The notes under the pieces: model-generated
Told to the model about the DNA's origin: nothing
Databases searched by the model: none
What the model saw: the letters and a program-made list of their open reading frames with translations, nothing else
Shown here: piece by piece, positions 1-7,551 of the stretch
Numbering within the stretch: the first letter of the stretch is position 1
Layout: each line of letters starts with the position of its first letter
Made by a program: the position numbers and the translations under genes
Origin: CAZVON01 sp964628435
GTDB taxonomy: Bacteria; Patescibacteriota; Microgenomatia; Levybacterales; UBA12049
Direction of reading: 5' to 3'
Length of the DNA: 33,803 nucleotides
NCBI GenBank assembly: GCA_964628435.1
Contig: CAZVON010000011.1
Location: forward strand, 1 to 33,803

Positions 1-834
1 TTTTTCAAAATATTCTTTAGGGACTCCAAGCTTGAATCCTTTTATTCTTTTTTTTAGATTTTTTACATAGTTAGGAACGTGTCTTTTAGGAGTTGTTGCA
101 TCCATTGGATCATTTCCCGCAGTAATAGTCAAAAGAAGCGCAGAATCTTCAACTGTTTTTGTGAAATGGCCAATTGAGTCAAGCGAGGATGCCATGGCAA
201 TAATACCGTATCTACTTACTCTTCCATAGGTTGGCTTAAGTCCAACCGTGTTCGTAAAACTCGCTGGGAGCCTTATGGAGCCTCCAGTATCGGTACCGGT
301 TGCTGCCAAACACATATCAGAGGCAACCGCAACTGCCGAACCGCTGCTTGATCCGCCTGGAACGTACTCTGTGTTGTAAGGATTTTTGGTTGGGAAAAAA
401 TCCGAGTTTTCACCACTTGATCCGTGCGCCCAGGCATCCAAATTTGTTTTACCAATAATTATTGCACCAGCATCTTTGAGTTTTTTCACAACCGTTGCGT
501 CAAACGGAGGAATATAATCATCTAAGACTTTTGAGCCTGCGGTAGTTCTTATTCCCTTTGTTGAGTAAACATCTTTCAAGGTTATAGGAATGCCAAGAAG
601 TGGATATGGTTCAATTGCCCCAGCCGCGTTTGACGCGGTTAAATTCTTGATCAAATCATCGGCCTTTTTTGCTTGTTCAAGCGCCTCGCCTTTTGAAACA
701 GTAATAAAAGCGTTGATATACTTGTCAAATGTTGCGATTTGCTCAAGACAGGCGGTTGTAAGTTCGACTGAGGAGAACTTCTTTTGTTTTAATCCTTCAT
801 GAGCTTCTGTAATGGTAAGTTGATTTAAATTCAT
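1..834 (-). CDS. gatA: Asp/Glu-tRNA amidotransferase subunit A (partial, 3' end outside window)
   Basis: This is the amidase subunit of GatCAB, which releases ammonia from glutamine and passes it on to convert Glu-tRNA(Gln) or Asp-tRNA(Asn) to the amide. The 278 codons visible start at ATG 834-832 and run in frame off the left edge, so roughly the last 200 residues are missing. The amidase-signature catalytic triad is intact: Lys87 in PITLKDVY, Ser162 in PGGSSSGSA and Ser186 in GTDTGGSIR, with the spacing of family members. The start overlaps the gatC stop as ATGA, which implies translational coupling. It is last of the visible genes in the murT-gatD-gatC-gatA run. gatB is not in the window. 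The call is secure. Confidence 0.95.
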   Translation of the reverse strand, partial: MNLNQLTITEAHEGLKQKKFSSVELTTACLEQIATFDKYINAFITVSKGEALEQAKKADDLIKNLTASNAAGAIEPYPLLGIPITLKDVYSTKGIRTTAGSKVLDDYIPPFDATVVKKLKDAGAIIIGKTNLDAWAHGSSGENSDFFPTKNPYNTEYVPGGSSSGSAVAVASDMCLAATGTDTGGSIRLPASFTNTVGLKPTYGRVSRYGIIAMASSLDSIGHFTKTVEDSALLLTITAGNDPMDATTPKRHVPNYVKNLKKRIKGFKLGVPKEYFEK

Positions 835-1112
835 TCTTCAAGAATCGCTTTAACTTTAAATAATCCATTATGTTTAGATTTAGTATTTGAGAGAACTTCA
901 TCTTGTGATAACGAAGGAGAAATTACGTCTTCCCGAGTTACATTTTCAAGTCCGGTTGTTTGAGATGTAGGAAGAATGTTTGATGTATTGATTTTTTTGA
1001 GCTGTTCGATATATTCAAGAATCGATAAGAGTTGTTCTTCAAATTTTTTAATTTCGTCTTCCGAGAGAGTAATATTTGCCAATTCAGCAACTTTTTTGAC
1101 ATCAATCTTCAT
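831..1112 (-). CDS. gatC: Asp/Glu-tRNA amidotransferase subunit C
   Basis: A 93-aa protein that stabilises the GatA-GatB complex. It begins MKIDVKKVAELANITLSEDE, the usual GatC N-terminus, followed by the helical segment FEEQLLSILEYIEQLKKI and a C-terminal strap with the conserved TREDV. I chose ATG 1112 over an upstream in-frame start at 1223, because the longer version adds 37 residues absent from the family and overlaps the gatD 3' end. With this start it lies 7 bases after the gatD stop and overlaps gatA by four bases. Confidence 0.92.
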   Translation of the reverse strand: MKIDVKKVAELANITLSEDEIKKFEEQLLSILEYIEQLKKINTSNILPTSQTTGLENVTREDVISPSLSQDEVLSNTKSKHNGLFKVKAILEE

Positions 1113-1119
1113 GTTTATA

Positions 1120-1887
1120 TTATATATCCAATCCAAGCTTTTTGACAATAAACTTGTGCGCGAGCCATTCTTCCTTGTCTTCAAGAGGGGAGAGGAGGAT
1201 TTCTTTGCTATATTTTTTCTCAAGGGACAGTTTTATGAGATGATCTGCGAAATGGGGATTCTTAGGCAAGATTGGGCCGTGAAAATACGTGCCAAAGGAA
1301 TTTTTATAGATTACACCTTCAGTTCGATCTGTTCCATTGTTTCCGTAACCGGCCCTAACAGTTCCGAGAGCTTGAAGAGCAGAACCTAAATAAGTGCGGC
1401 CGCCGTGGTTTTCGAATCCGACAAGCGTATTTGGTATTTGGTATTTCGTATTTCGTATATTAAGTTCAACGATAATATTGCCAGTAAGTCTCTGACTGTT
1501 TTCTGAAGGATTTTCGGTGTACAAATCCAAGATTTCTAAACCAGGAATAATAGTTCCGTTTGCTTCTTTGTAGTATTCGCCAAGGAATTGGTACGCGCCG
1601 CAAATATAGAGTCCTGGGACTCCCTCTTCGATCATGCGTTTGAGTACACCTTTTTTTTCGATTAAGTCGTTAGCAACAATTTGCTGTTGTTTATCTTGCG
1701 CGCCTCCCATAAAAAGCATGTCGCATGTTTTCAAATCCGAAATCCGAAATCCGAAATCTAAACGAAAAACTTTAAGTTGAATATTTCTCCACTCACAGCG
1801 TTTTTGAAGAACTATAATATTTCCTCTGTCTCCATATGTGGACATGAGATCGGGATACAACCAACCTATTGTTAATTTATAATTCAT
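1120..1887 (-). CDS. gatD: Lipid II isoglutaminyl synthase, glutaminase subunit GatD
   Basis: A class I (triad) glutamine amidotransferase of the CobB/CobQ-like group, 255 aa. With MurT it amidates the alpha-carboxyl of D-Glu in lipid II to D-isoglutamine. The nucleophile is Cys96 in LYICGAYQFLG and the catalytic His is His203 in TYFHGPILPKNP. GGAQDKQQ (61-68) and FENHGGRTYLG (158-168) are also characteristic. Residues about 43-52 and 143-154 are encoded by seven-base tandem repeats and look like extra residues at those places. The start codon itself sits in a third heptamer array. It follows murT by 29 bases. The enzyme call is strong because both members of the pair are adjacent. Confidence 0.9.
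   Translation of the reverse strand: MNYKLTIGWLYPDLMSTYGDRGNIIVLQKRCEWRNIQLKVFRLDFGFRISDLKTCDMLFMGGAQDKQQQIVANDLIEKKGVLKRMIEEGVPGLYICGAYQFLGEYYKEANGTIIPGLEILDLYTENPSENSQRLTGNIIVELNIRNTKYQIPNTLVGFENHGGRTYLGSALQALGTVRAGYGNNGTDRTEGVIYKNSFGTYFHGPILPKNPHFADHLIKLSLEKKYSKEILLSPLEDKEEWLAHKFIVKKLGLDI
1427..1461 (-). repeat. Heptamer tandem array inside gatD (5 units)
   Basis: On the plus strand the units are gtatttg, gtatttg, gtatttc, gtatttc, gtatatt, with period 7. It encodes GatD residues about 143-154 (reading NIRNTKYQIPNT), just before the conserved VGFENHGGRT segment. Because 7 is not a multiple of 3, adding one unit would shift the frame and adding three would insert seven residues. Confidence 0.85.
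1733..1760 (-). repeat. Heptamer tandem array inside gatD (4 units)
   Basis: The plus-strand units are aaatccg three times, then aaatcta. It encodes GatD residues about 43-52 (LDFGFRISDL), between the first helix and the GGAQDKQQ motif. The unit differs from that of the other array in the same gene. Confidence 0.85.
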
Positions 1888-1905
1888 AATTCAGAGTTTA
1901 GAATT
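1871..1905 (-). repeat. Heptamer array spanning the gatD start codon
   Basis: The minus-strand units are AATTCTA, AACTCTG, AATTATG, AATTATA, AATTAAC. The ATG of gatD is supplied by the third unit with the next base-pair step, so the murT-gatD junction and the first four codons are built from repeat units. No Shine-Dalgarno sequence is visible here. Confidence 0.65.
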
Positions 1906-1916
1906 AAATTAAGAAT

Positions 1917-3209
1917 TTATAATATTTTTTTTCCAGTTAGTATTTTCCTAGTTTCTAGCATTGCTGAGTATGTTGGCAAGATATACAAAGTGTCATTGTT
2001 CAATTGATCGATTGCTTGATTGATAGCTTTCTCTAAATTTTCTTGAATCATGGATCTTGAATCATGGATCTTATCTGAATATTTCATCCGCAGAGCCATA
2101 TCATAAGTTCTGTCGCCAGAAATAGTGACAGTCATTGACTCATGTATATAGTCTTCAAAATCAACGTCCCAAATCCAAGACACGTCCTGTCCATCGGGAA
2201 TTCGGTCGTTAAGAACAAATAAAAAATGTTTGCCACCTTTTTCTATGGCGGTTTTAAGGGACTCGTTAAAACTCGTTGGGTTTTTGGATAAGAATAATTG
2301 GACGGATTTGTTGTTTACTTTTATGACTTCTTGTCTTCCAAATGCCGGTTTGAACTGGTTTAACGATTGTTTAATTATTACATTGTCAATATTGTTGATT
2401 TGGGCAAAGAGGACTGCTGCCAGCGTATTATATTTGTTGTATGTTCCTTCGAGCGGAAAAAGGGGAGAGGAGTCGATATCAAGTTTTGGACGATTGAGTC
2501 TGCATTTTGGACAATACCACTCCCCCACGTGGGAATAGGCGAGTGCTCTATACGCAAGCTTTGATTGGCACTTTGGGCAGTGGATAGAATCTGCTGCATG
2601 TTGGACCGATTTGTGAGGCATCTGAGAACTCAAGAGACCAAAAAACACTTTTTTTTCATGGCCCTCTCCTAAATAGGCGATTTGCGGATCATCGGCATTT
2701 AGGAGAAAAGTAGTATGAGATGGTAATTTTTGTATAGCTCTCCCCCATTTTTGTGCTATAGTGTTGACTTCTCCATAACGATCAAGTTGGTCTCTAAAAA
2801 GATTCAGAAGAATTACATAATGAGGTGTTAATTCTTGTAAAACGAGTGGAACAGAATTCTCGTCTACTTCAAAAATTGCGTAATTATATTTTAATTCACA
2901 AAGTATACTACTATGTAGTATTATACTTGAGGCAATGCCGTTTAAAAGATTTGCACCTGATTCATTCTGAAAAACAGTAGTCTGGTTTTCTTCAAGTATT
3001 GTCCTAATAAGCTTTCCTGTAGTGGTTTTGCCGTTGGTTCCTGCGATAAGGACTATTTTTGTTCTTGAGTTTTTAAGAATGTCTTTAATAAAGCTTTTGT
3101 TTATGCTAAGAGCAGCATGTCCAGGCCAAGTGGATCCATGACCCAGATTCAACGTGCGACTGATCAATGAAAGGATCTTGCCGGTAAGTATAAGAAAAAA
3201 ATTGATCAT
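1917..3209 (-). CDS. murT: Lipid II isoglutaminyl synthase, Mur-ligase subunit MurT
   Basis: The ATP-dependent ligase half of the GatD/MurT complex at the inner face of the membrane, about 430 aa, the normal family length. Counting from an alternative ATG at 3215, it has the Mur-ligase P-loop AGTNGKTTTG (58-67), the family motif NLFRDQLDRYGE near 138-149 and a four-cysteine zinc ribbon (Cys213, 216, 235, 238). A C-terminal DUF1727 domain carries DGQDVSWIWD, whose Asp belongs to the MurT catalytic set. I prefer ATG 3209 because a TATAAT box ends 8 bases before it, which would place transcription start at or near that codon. A 14-base direct repeat in the gene encodes residues about 382-392. 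Confidence 0.92.
   Translation of the reverse strand: MINFFLILTGKILSLISRTLNLGHGSTWPGHAALSINKSFIKDILKNSRTKIVLIAGTNGKTTTGKLIRTILEENQTTVFQNESGANLLNGIASSIILHSSILCELKYNYAIFEVDENSVPLVLQELTPHYVILLNLFRDQLDRYGEVNTIAQKWGRAIQKLPSHTTFLLNADDPQIAYLGEGHEKKVFFGLLSSQMPHKSVQHAADSIHCPKCQSKLAYRALAYSHVGEWYCPKCRLNRPKLDIDSSPLFPLEGTYNKYNTLAAVLFAQINNIDNVIIKQSLNQFKPAFGRQEVIKVNNKSVQLFLSKNPTSFNESLKTAIEKGGKHFLFVLNDRIPDGQDVSWIWDVDFEDYIHESMTVTISGDRTYDMALRMKYSDKIHDSRSMIQENLEKAINQAIDQLNNDTLYILPTYSAMLETRKILTGKKIL
2041..2072 (-). repeat. 14-base direct repeat (2.3 copies, heptamer-derived) inside murT
   Basis: tcttgaatcatgga occurs at 2041-2054 and 2055-2068, then tctt. The two halves of the unit, tcttgaa and tcatgga, match at five of seven positions, so the base period is 7 as in gatD and polX. 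It encodes KIHDSRSMIQE. Confidence 0.75.
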
Positions 3210-3217
3210 TCTCATGT

Positions 3218-3246
3218 ATTATACTGTCATCCTGAATTTATTTCAT
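3218..3246 (-). promoter_or_regulatory. Putative leaderless promoter of murT
   Basis: Minus strand: ATGAAA (3246-3241), 17-base spacer, TATAAT (3223-3218). The -10 box ends 8 bases before ATG 3209. Both the spacer and the -35 box lie within the left arm of the palindromic repeat at 3225-3290. Confidence 0.5.
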
Positions 3247-3290
3247 GATCCAAAAATTTTACGAGACGCTGAAACTAGTTCAGCGTGACA
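3225..3290. repeat. REP-like palindromic element in the htpX-murT gap
   Basis: A 66-base element bounded by TGTCA and TGACA. The two 26-base arms match as inverted repeats at 18 positions. Each arm is itself a hairpin; the clearest is GCTGAA-ACTAG-TTCAGC at the right end. This is the general architecture of bacterial REP/BIME-type elements that carry two hairpins. No transposase is in the window and I see no second copy here. Confidence 0.65.
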
Positions 3291-3299
3291 AAGGTAGGG

Positions 3300-4187
3300 C
3301 TACATTGATCTGAGTAATCTCATTCTTTCTTCAATAGGTGGGTGAGTATTAAACAAATTAGAAAGCCAGTTTTCTATCTGAGTTCCTTTGAATGGATTCA
3401 CAATGTACAAATGCGCTGTTGCGTTATTTGCAACTTCTAAGGGTTCTTTGTCTTGCGCAAGTTTCTCAAGAGCAGAAGCAAGTCCTTCTGGATATCGGGT
3501 AAGTAACACACCTGAGGCGTCAGCTAAGTATTCACGTTTTCGCGAAACTGATAATTGAATAAGAGTTGCAATGAGTGGAGATATAATTGCTAACACAAGA
3601 CCAATCAGTAAAAAGATACTCTGTGAGTTTCGTTCTCTGCTTCTTCCTCGATACCATAACGATCTCATGAAAAAATCTGCCATAAGCGCGACAAGTCCGA
3701 CTAATACCACGACAATAGCCATGAGTCTAATGTCGTAATTTCGAATATGAGATAATTCGTGAGCAATTACTCCTTCGAGTTCTACTTTGTTGAGTTTTTC
3801 AAGAAGTCCAGTGGTAATGCAAACAACAGCATGATTTGGGTCTCGCCCGGTCGCAAACGCATTAGGGGCGGTGTCGTTAATAATATAAATTTTGGGCATT
3901 GGTATTCCTGAACCAATACACAAGTTTTCAACTACTCGAAATAACCGCGGATGGTCCTTTTTCTGGATTTGCTTGGCATGAGACATGCCTAAAATTATCT
4001 GATCAGAATAGTAATAACTTGCAAAACTGGTAATACCAGCAATAATCAGTGCTATTCCTGCCAACGAAAGCCCAGATCCTGATGCTTTTGCGTATACATA
4101 CACAAGAGTAGTTATAAACGCAATAAACAAAATAATTACGATCCACGTTTTTGCTTTATTACGTGTAATTTGAGAGTAGATATTCAT
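3300..4187 (-). CDS. htpX: M48-family membrane zinc metalloprotease HtpX
   Basis: A membrane-bound protease (295 aa) that degrades damaged membrane proteins. It has two N-terminal membrane helices (about 14-32 and 40-60), the zinc motif HELSH at 143-147, the third ligand Glu219 in KREYLADASG, and another hydrophobic pair between them (about 155-172 and 190-212). The C-terminal FNTHPPIEERM signature is present. It follows lemA by 30 bases, and htpX-lemA pairing is common in bacteria. Confidence 0.93.
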   Translation of the reverse strand: MNIYSQITRNKAKTWIVIILFIAFITTLVYVYAKASGSGLSLAGIALIIAGITSFASYYYSDQIILGMSHAKQIQKKDHPRLFRVVENLCIGSGIPMPKIYIINDTAPNAFATGRDPNHAVVCITTGLLEKLNKVELEGVIAHELSHIRNYDIRLMAIVVVLVGLVALMADFFMRSLWYRGRSRERNSQSIFLLIGLVLAIISPLIATLIQLSVSRKREYLADASGVLLTRYPEGLASALEKLAQDKEPLEVANNATAHLYIVNPFKGTQIENWLSNLFNTHPPIEERMRLLRSM

Positions 4188-4217
4188 GCCTTATTTGTTG
4201 TTCAACAGCCGTTTGTA

Positions 4218-4769
4218 CTAGAATGCAACCTTTACAGTCTTACGCTCCTCGTCTGTTGCTTCGAAAAACTCTTGTTCGCTAAACCCAAACATTCTTCCTA
4301 TCATGCCACTTGGGAAATTAGCCAAGGTAGTATTAAAATCACGAACGTTCGCGTTATAAAACTGGCGTGAATACGCGATTTTGTCTTCGGTATCTGATAA
4401 TTCTTGCTGAAGCTCTTTAAAATTATCGCTTGCTTTTAAATTTGGGTAGTTCTCAGCAACTGCAAAAAGGCTTTTTAATGCACTACTGAGCATGTTATCA
4501 GACTGTGCTTTTTGGGGAAGAGTTTCTGCATGCATTAACGCGCTTCTGGCTTTGGTGACATTTTCTAAAATATTTTTTTCATGTTTTGTGTAGCCTTTGA
4601 CTGTATCCACAAGGTTTGGGATAAGATCAATTCGACGCTTTAGTTGCACATCAATGCCACTTAAAGCTTCTTTGATACGAACTTTCCCGGTTGCTAAAGA
4701 GTTATAAATGTACCAAACGTATAAAACAAAAATGCCAACAATGCCAATAATGATCCAACTTGCCTGCAT
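4218..4769 (-). CDS. lemA: LemA family membrane-anchored protein
   Basis: A 183-aa protein with one N-terminal membrane segment (about 4-22), then a helical domain with the LemA motifs RRIDLIPNLVDTVKGY and AYSRQFYNANVRDFN. The biochemical role of LemA is not settled. The start has a strong Shine-Dalgarno, AAGGGGGGTGA ending about 7 bases before the ATG, unlike most genes here. It lies between polX and htpX on the same strand. Confidence 0.92.
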   Translation of the reverse strand: MQASWIIIGIVGIFVLYVWYIYNSLATGKVRIKEALSGIDVQLKRRIDLIPNLVDTVKGYTKHEKNILENVTKARSALMHAETLPQKAQSDNMLSSALKSLFAVAENYPNLKASDNFKELQQELSDTEDKIAYSRQFYNANVRDFNTTLANFPSGMIGRMFGFSEQEFFEATDEERKTVKVAF

Positions 4770-4800
4770 ATATTTTCACCCCCCTTCGTTTTGCTATTAT

Positions 4801-6573
4801 TTACTCATTAATCCATTTTATAAAATCTTCGGAATTTTTTGTGTTTAAAATATTTTTTCTTTCTGCCCATCCTCGTCTGGCAACAGCGACGCCAAATTTC
4901 ATCAAATCCATGTGCTCTTTAGCGTGACTGTCGGTATTAATCACCATATGTACTCCGTTTTGTACTGCCTCAAACACCATTATATCAGGAAGATCAAGGC
5001 GAGTCGGCCAGGAGTTTATCTCTAAAGCTTTATTGTGTTTTTTACAAAAATCGAACACCTCGTCAAAATCAAGATCATAGCCTGGTCGCACATTAAGTAA
5101 CCGTCCAGTTGGATGGCATAATACCTTAGCCTTTGGATGGGACAGGCCTGACAAGGCTCTTTTAGTCATTGTTTTTCGATCAGAAGAAAACGCGCTGTGG
5201 ATCGATACAATCGCCGTATCAACAAACTCTAATGCTTTGTCATCCAGCGCAAGCTGTCCGTTCGCAAGAATATCTAACTCCAAAAGATTAAGGATTTTAA
5301 TTTTTTTATACTGCTCTTTGAGTGTTGCTATGTATTCTTGACGTTTTTCAAGTATGGTATAGATCTGAGCTTTGCTATGATTTGAAATGCTTGGATTGTG
5401 TTCGGAAAATCCTAAATACTCATACCCAAGGTTAAGTGCTTTTTGTACCATATGTTCCATGGAATCTTTTCCAAGATCATGGCTCGGTTCAATAGGATAG
5501 TTTGAGTGGATATGAATATCCCCTTTTATGTCGTCTTCATTTACCAAGCGAGGCAGATTATGGTGGAGGGCTTTTTCTATTTCGCCTTTATCTTCTCGAA
5601 TTTCTGGCGGGATCCAATCTAACCCCAATGCTTTATAAAACTTTTCTTCAGTATCATATTCGCGAATTTTCCATTGTCGATTATCCATTTTCCATTTAAT
5701 TCCACGTTCCGAAAGAGACGCGCCCCTTTTTATGGCTAACTCCCTAAGGTGTACATTGTGATTTTTACTTCCTGTAAAGTGTTGCAACAATGATCCAAGT
5801 TGCCGTGGAGGCAGGGCAATTAAGTCAACTTGTTTTCCGCCAGAAATAAGAAGAGACGCAGAAACATCTCCTTTTTCGATCATGCGTTCTTTGTAAGGAT
5901 ACTGAACAAAATGCTCAATGGCTTTTTGAGGATTGTTTGTAGAAATTGCGATGTCGATATCTCCAATCGTTGGTGCTAATCTGCGCAAACTTCCTAAAGG
6001 ATACGCGTTAAGAATATATTTAGATTTCTTAAGATAGTCAATTACCTTATCTGCTAGTTCTGCAGCAAATGGCAGAACCATTCTGTTTGTTTTTCTTTTT
6101 CCTAAGCGAAACTCTTCAATTGCCCGCAAAATATCTGCCTGGGATTTTTCGCCAAATCCTTCGATTGATGCTATTTCTCCGACTTTTGCTTTTTGTTCGA
6201 TATCTTCAATAACTGTGGCTGGATTTTTTAATCGAAAATAAGAAACTAATTTGTAGGCTTTTTTAGGACCAAACGTTGGTACATCAAGCAGTGGAAACAT
6301 GGCAGGTGGAATGTCTTTCATAACTTCCTGAAAATGTTTTACCTTACCAGTTTTGATAAGCTCTTCAATATGTTGTTTAATTGTCGATCCAATGCCTGGA
6401 ATGTTGTCAAGTTTGTTTTCTTTCATAAGATCTTTGATTTGAGAAGTAGTGTTTTCGATTGCTTCCGAAGCTTTTTGGTATGCCATAATTTGGAAACGAT
6501 ATTTACTTTCGTTTTGGACAGTATAAGAAGCAGCAACATTGCGTAGAAGCTTTGCAATTTCTGTATTTGTCAT
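4801..6573 (-). CDS. polX: DNA polymerase/3'-5' exonuclease PolX
   Basis: A repair polymerase with a PHP nuclease domain, 590 aa from this start. Helix-hairpin-helix motifs are at NIPGIG (57-62), DVPTFG (97-102) and SIEGFG (136-141). The nucleotidyltransferase motif GDIDIAI with metal-binding Asp residues is at 204-210. The PHP domain starts at GDIHIHSNY (351-359) and ends with NTDSHAKEH. An in-frame ATG 48 bases upstream was rejected: the family starts near MTNTEIAKLL, and a promoter (TTGTCG-17-TATGCT) overlaps that extension. Residues 294-303 (WKMDNRQWKI), between the polymerase and PHP domains, come from a heptamer array. It is first of the polX-lemA-htpX run. Confidence 0.93.
   Translation of the reverse strand: MTNTEIAKLLRNVAASYTVQNESKYRFQIMAYQKASEAIENTTSQIKDLMKENKLDNIPGIGSTIKQHIEELIKTGKVKHFQEVMKDIPPAMFPLLDVPTFGPKKAYKLVSYFRLKNPATVIEDIEQKAKVGEIASIEGFGEKSQADILRAIEEFRLGKRKTNRMVLPFAAELADKVIDYLKKSKYILNAYPLGSLRRLAPTIGDIDIAISTNNPQKAIEHFVQYPYKERMIEKGDVSASLLISGGKQVDLIALPPRQLGSLLQHFTGSKNHNVHLRELAIKRGASLSERGIKWKMDNRQWKIREYDTEEKFYKALGLDWIPPEIREDKGEIEKALHHNLPRLVNEDDIKGDIHIHSNYPIEPSHDLGKDSMEHMVQKALNLGYEYLGFSEHNPSISNHSKAQIYTILEKRQEYIATLKEQYKKIKILNLLELDILANGQLALDDKALEFVDTAIVSIHSAFSSDRKTMTKRALSGLSHPKAKVLCHPTGRLLNVRPGYDLDFDEVFDFCKKHNKALEINSWPTRLDLPDIMVFEAVQNGVHMVINTDSHAKEHMDLMKFGVAVARRGWAERKNILNTKNSEDFIKWINE
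5667..5694 (-). repeat. Heptamer tandem array inside polX (4 units)
   Basis: The plus-strand units are ttttcca, ttgtcga, ttatcca, ttttcca. It encodes PolX residues about 294-303 in the linker between polymerase and PHP domains, where an insertion would be tolerated. Confidence 0.8.
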
Positions 6574-6585
6574 TTTCTCATTTGA

Positions 6586-6614
6586 AGCATAGCAAATGAT
6601 TGATTTTTCGACAA
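6586..6614 (-). promoter_or_regulatory. Putative sigma70-type promoter for polX
   Basis: TTGTCG (6614-6609), 17-base spacer, TATGCT (6591-6586) on the minus strand. It ends 12 bases before ATG 6573, so the leader would be only about five bases. Confidence 0.5.
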
Positions 6615-6646
6615 TACTCAATATCAGTTCTGAGCATGTAGAAGGA

Positions 6647-6675
6647 TTGACTAGAATACAATAATTTGTTAGGAT
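6647..6675 (+). promoter_or_regulatory. Putative sigma70-type promoter for tRNA-Asp
   Basis: TTGACT (6647-6652), 17-base spacer, TAGGAT (6670-6675). The expected start is about five bases before the mature tRNA 5' end. Confidence 0.6.
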
Positions 6676-6686
6676 ACGATGGAACT

Positions 6687-6760
6687 GGGGCCATAGCTCA
6701 GTTGGTTAGAGCGCTTCCCTGTCACGGAAGAGGTCGCGAGTTCGAGTCTCGTTGGCCCCG
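6687..6760 (+). tRNA. tRNA-Asp (anticodon GTC)
   Basis: A full cloverleaf. Acceptor GGGGCCA pairs with TGGCCCC, the D arm contains AGCTCAGTTGGTTAGAGC, anticodon GTC sits between CTTCC and GGAAG, and the T loop is TTCGAGT. The discriminator base is G, as expected for Asp. CCA is not encoded. Confidence 0.96.
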
Positions 6761-6838
6761 CAAGCGGAAGCCGGCTTGTCCCGTAGGCTAACGAAGTGAA
6801 GTTATGCGGGGTTCAAATCCGGTAGAGCCCGTAACCCA
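6761..6838 (+). other. tRNA-3'-half-like fragment and hairpin after tRNA-Asp
   Basis: A T-loop-like GGTTCAAATCC is followed by AGAGCCCG, which could be the 3' strand of an acceptor stem plus a G discriminator, but no complete cloverleaf can be folded. Just before it CCCGTA and TGCGGG, then TAAC and GTTA, form a hairpin around CGAAGTGA. A 10-base palindrome AAGCCGGCTT lies further upstream. It may be a decayed tRNA or the scar of an inserted element like the one at 7659-8017. Confidence 0.35.
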
Positions 6839-6915
6839 AGAGACAACTGCTCAAGGTTTTATTGTTCTTTATTTAATTTATTTCAGACCATAAAATAGAA
6901 CCATAAGCATTTTGT

Positions 6916-7548
6916 ATGTTTAATACAAAAACAGTTGTTGGAAAAAAAATTCCTCATTCAGCGGAAAGAGAATCTTCGCCAGACATTCTGGGACAATTTA
7001 AACTGGGCGAGTCTTATACGAGTTTGGTTATTGGAATAGTAGTAGTTGTTGTTTTGTGTTTTTTGGGCATTACTTTTCTAAAACGAACAAATGCTGTTAA
7101 AATAAATTCGCTCAAGCAGGAAGTTTCTTCTACCAGTACAAAAAAAGAAAACGGAGACATCGTACCAACCTATTATATTGTTGTAGAGGGGGATACGTTA
7201 GGCGGAATTTCAGATACGTTTTACAATACAAGCAAACGTGCAGATGAAATAATAAAAGCGAATAATATAATAAATCCCGATGTTATTGAGGCGGGAACAA
7301 AGTTACTGATTCCAGATATTGATGAAAAACAAATTTTGTCGCAGCAAGATGGAAAAAGCTTTCAAACTCAAACGCAAGATGCAAAGATAACTGAGAGCTT
7401 CTATGTTGTAAAAGAAGGAGAAGGCTTATGGGATATCGCGGTTAGAGCATATGGAGATGGGTATAAATGGCCAGATATTGTAAAAGCAAATAATCTTCAA
7501 AATCCTGATATAATTACTCCAGGAACAACCATTAAAATACCAAGATAA
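6916..7548 (+). CDS. Membrane-anchored protein with two LysM domains
   Basis: A 210-aa protein. A hydrophilic N-terminus is followed by one membrane helix at about 38-58 (TSLVIGIVVVVVLCFLGITF). Two LysM repeats follow: the first from about 92 (YYIVVEGDTLGGIS to LLIPD), the second from about 162 (FYVVKEGEGLWDIA to IKIPR at the C-terminus). LysM binds glycan, usually peptidoglycan, so this is probably a wall-facing protein tethered to the membrane. No enzymatic domain is present. It stands between two tRNA genes and has no clear operon partner. Confidence 0.85.
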   Translation: MFNTKTVVGKKIPHSAERESSPDILGQFKLGESYTSLVIGIVVVVVLCFLGITFLKRTNAVKINSLKQEVSSTSTKKENGDIVPTYYIVVEGDTLGGISDTFYNTSKRADEIIKANNIINPDVIEAGTKLLIPDIDEKQILSQQDGKSFQTQTQDAKITESFYVVKEGEGLWDIAVRAYGDGYKWPDIVKANNLQNPDIITPGTTIKIPR

Positions 7549-7551
7549 TTC

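Noticed and set aside
976..1389. Plus-strand open frame of 137 codons opposite gatC and gatD
   Set aside because: Antisense to two well-supported genes; no family motif and a phenylalanine/serine-rich reading typical of a reversed A/T-rich gene.
1427..5694. Repeat arrays as CRISPR
   Set aside because: Units are seven bases with no spacers; no cas genes are present. No CRISPR array was seen in the window.
6573..6621. Upstream start of polX at 6621
   Set aside because: The added 16 codons overlap a good promoter and do not resemble the PolX N-terminus.
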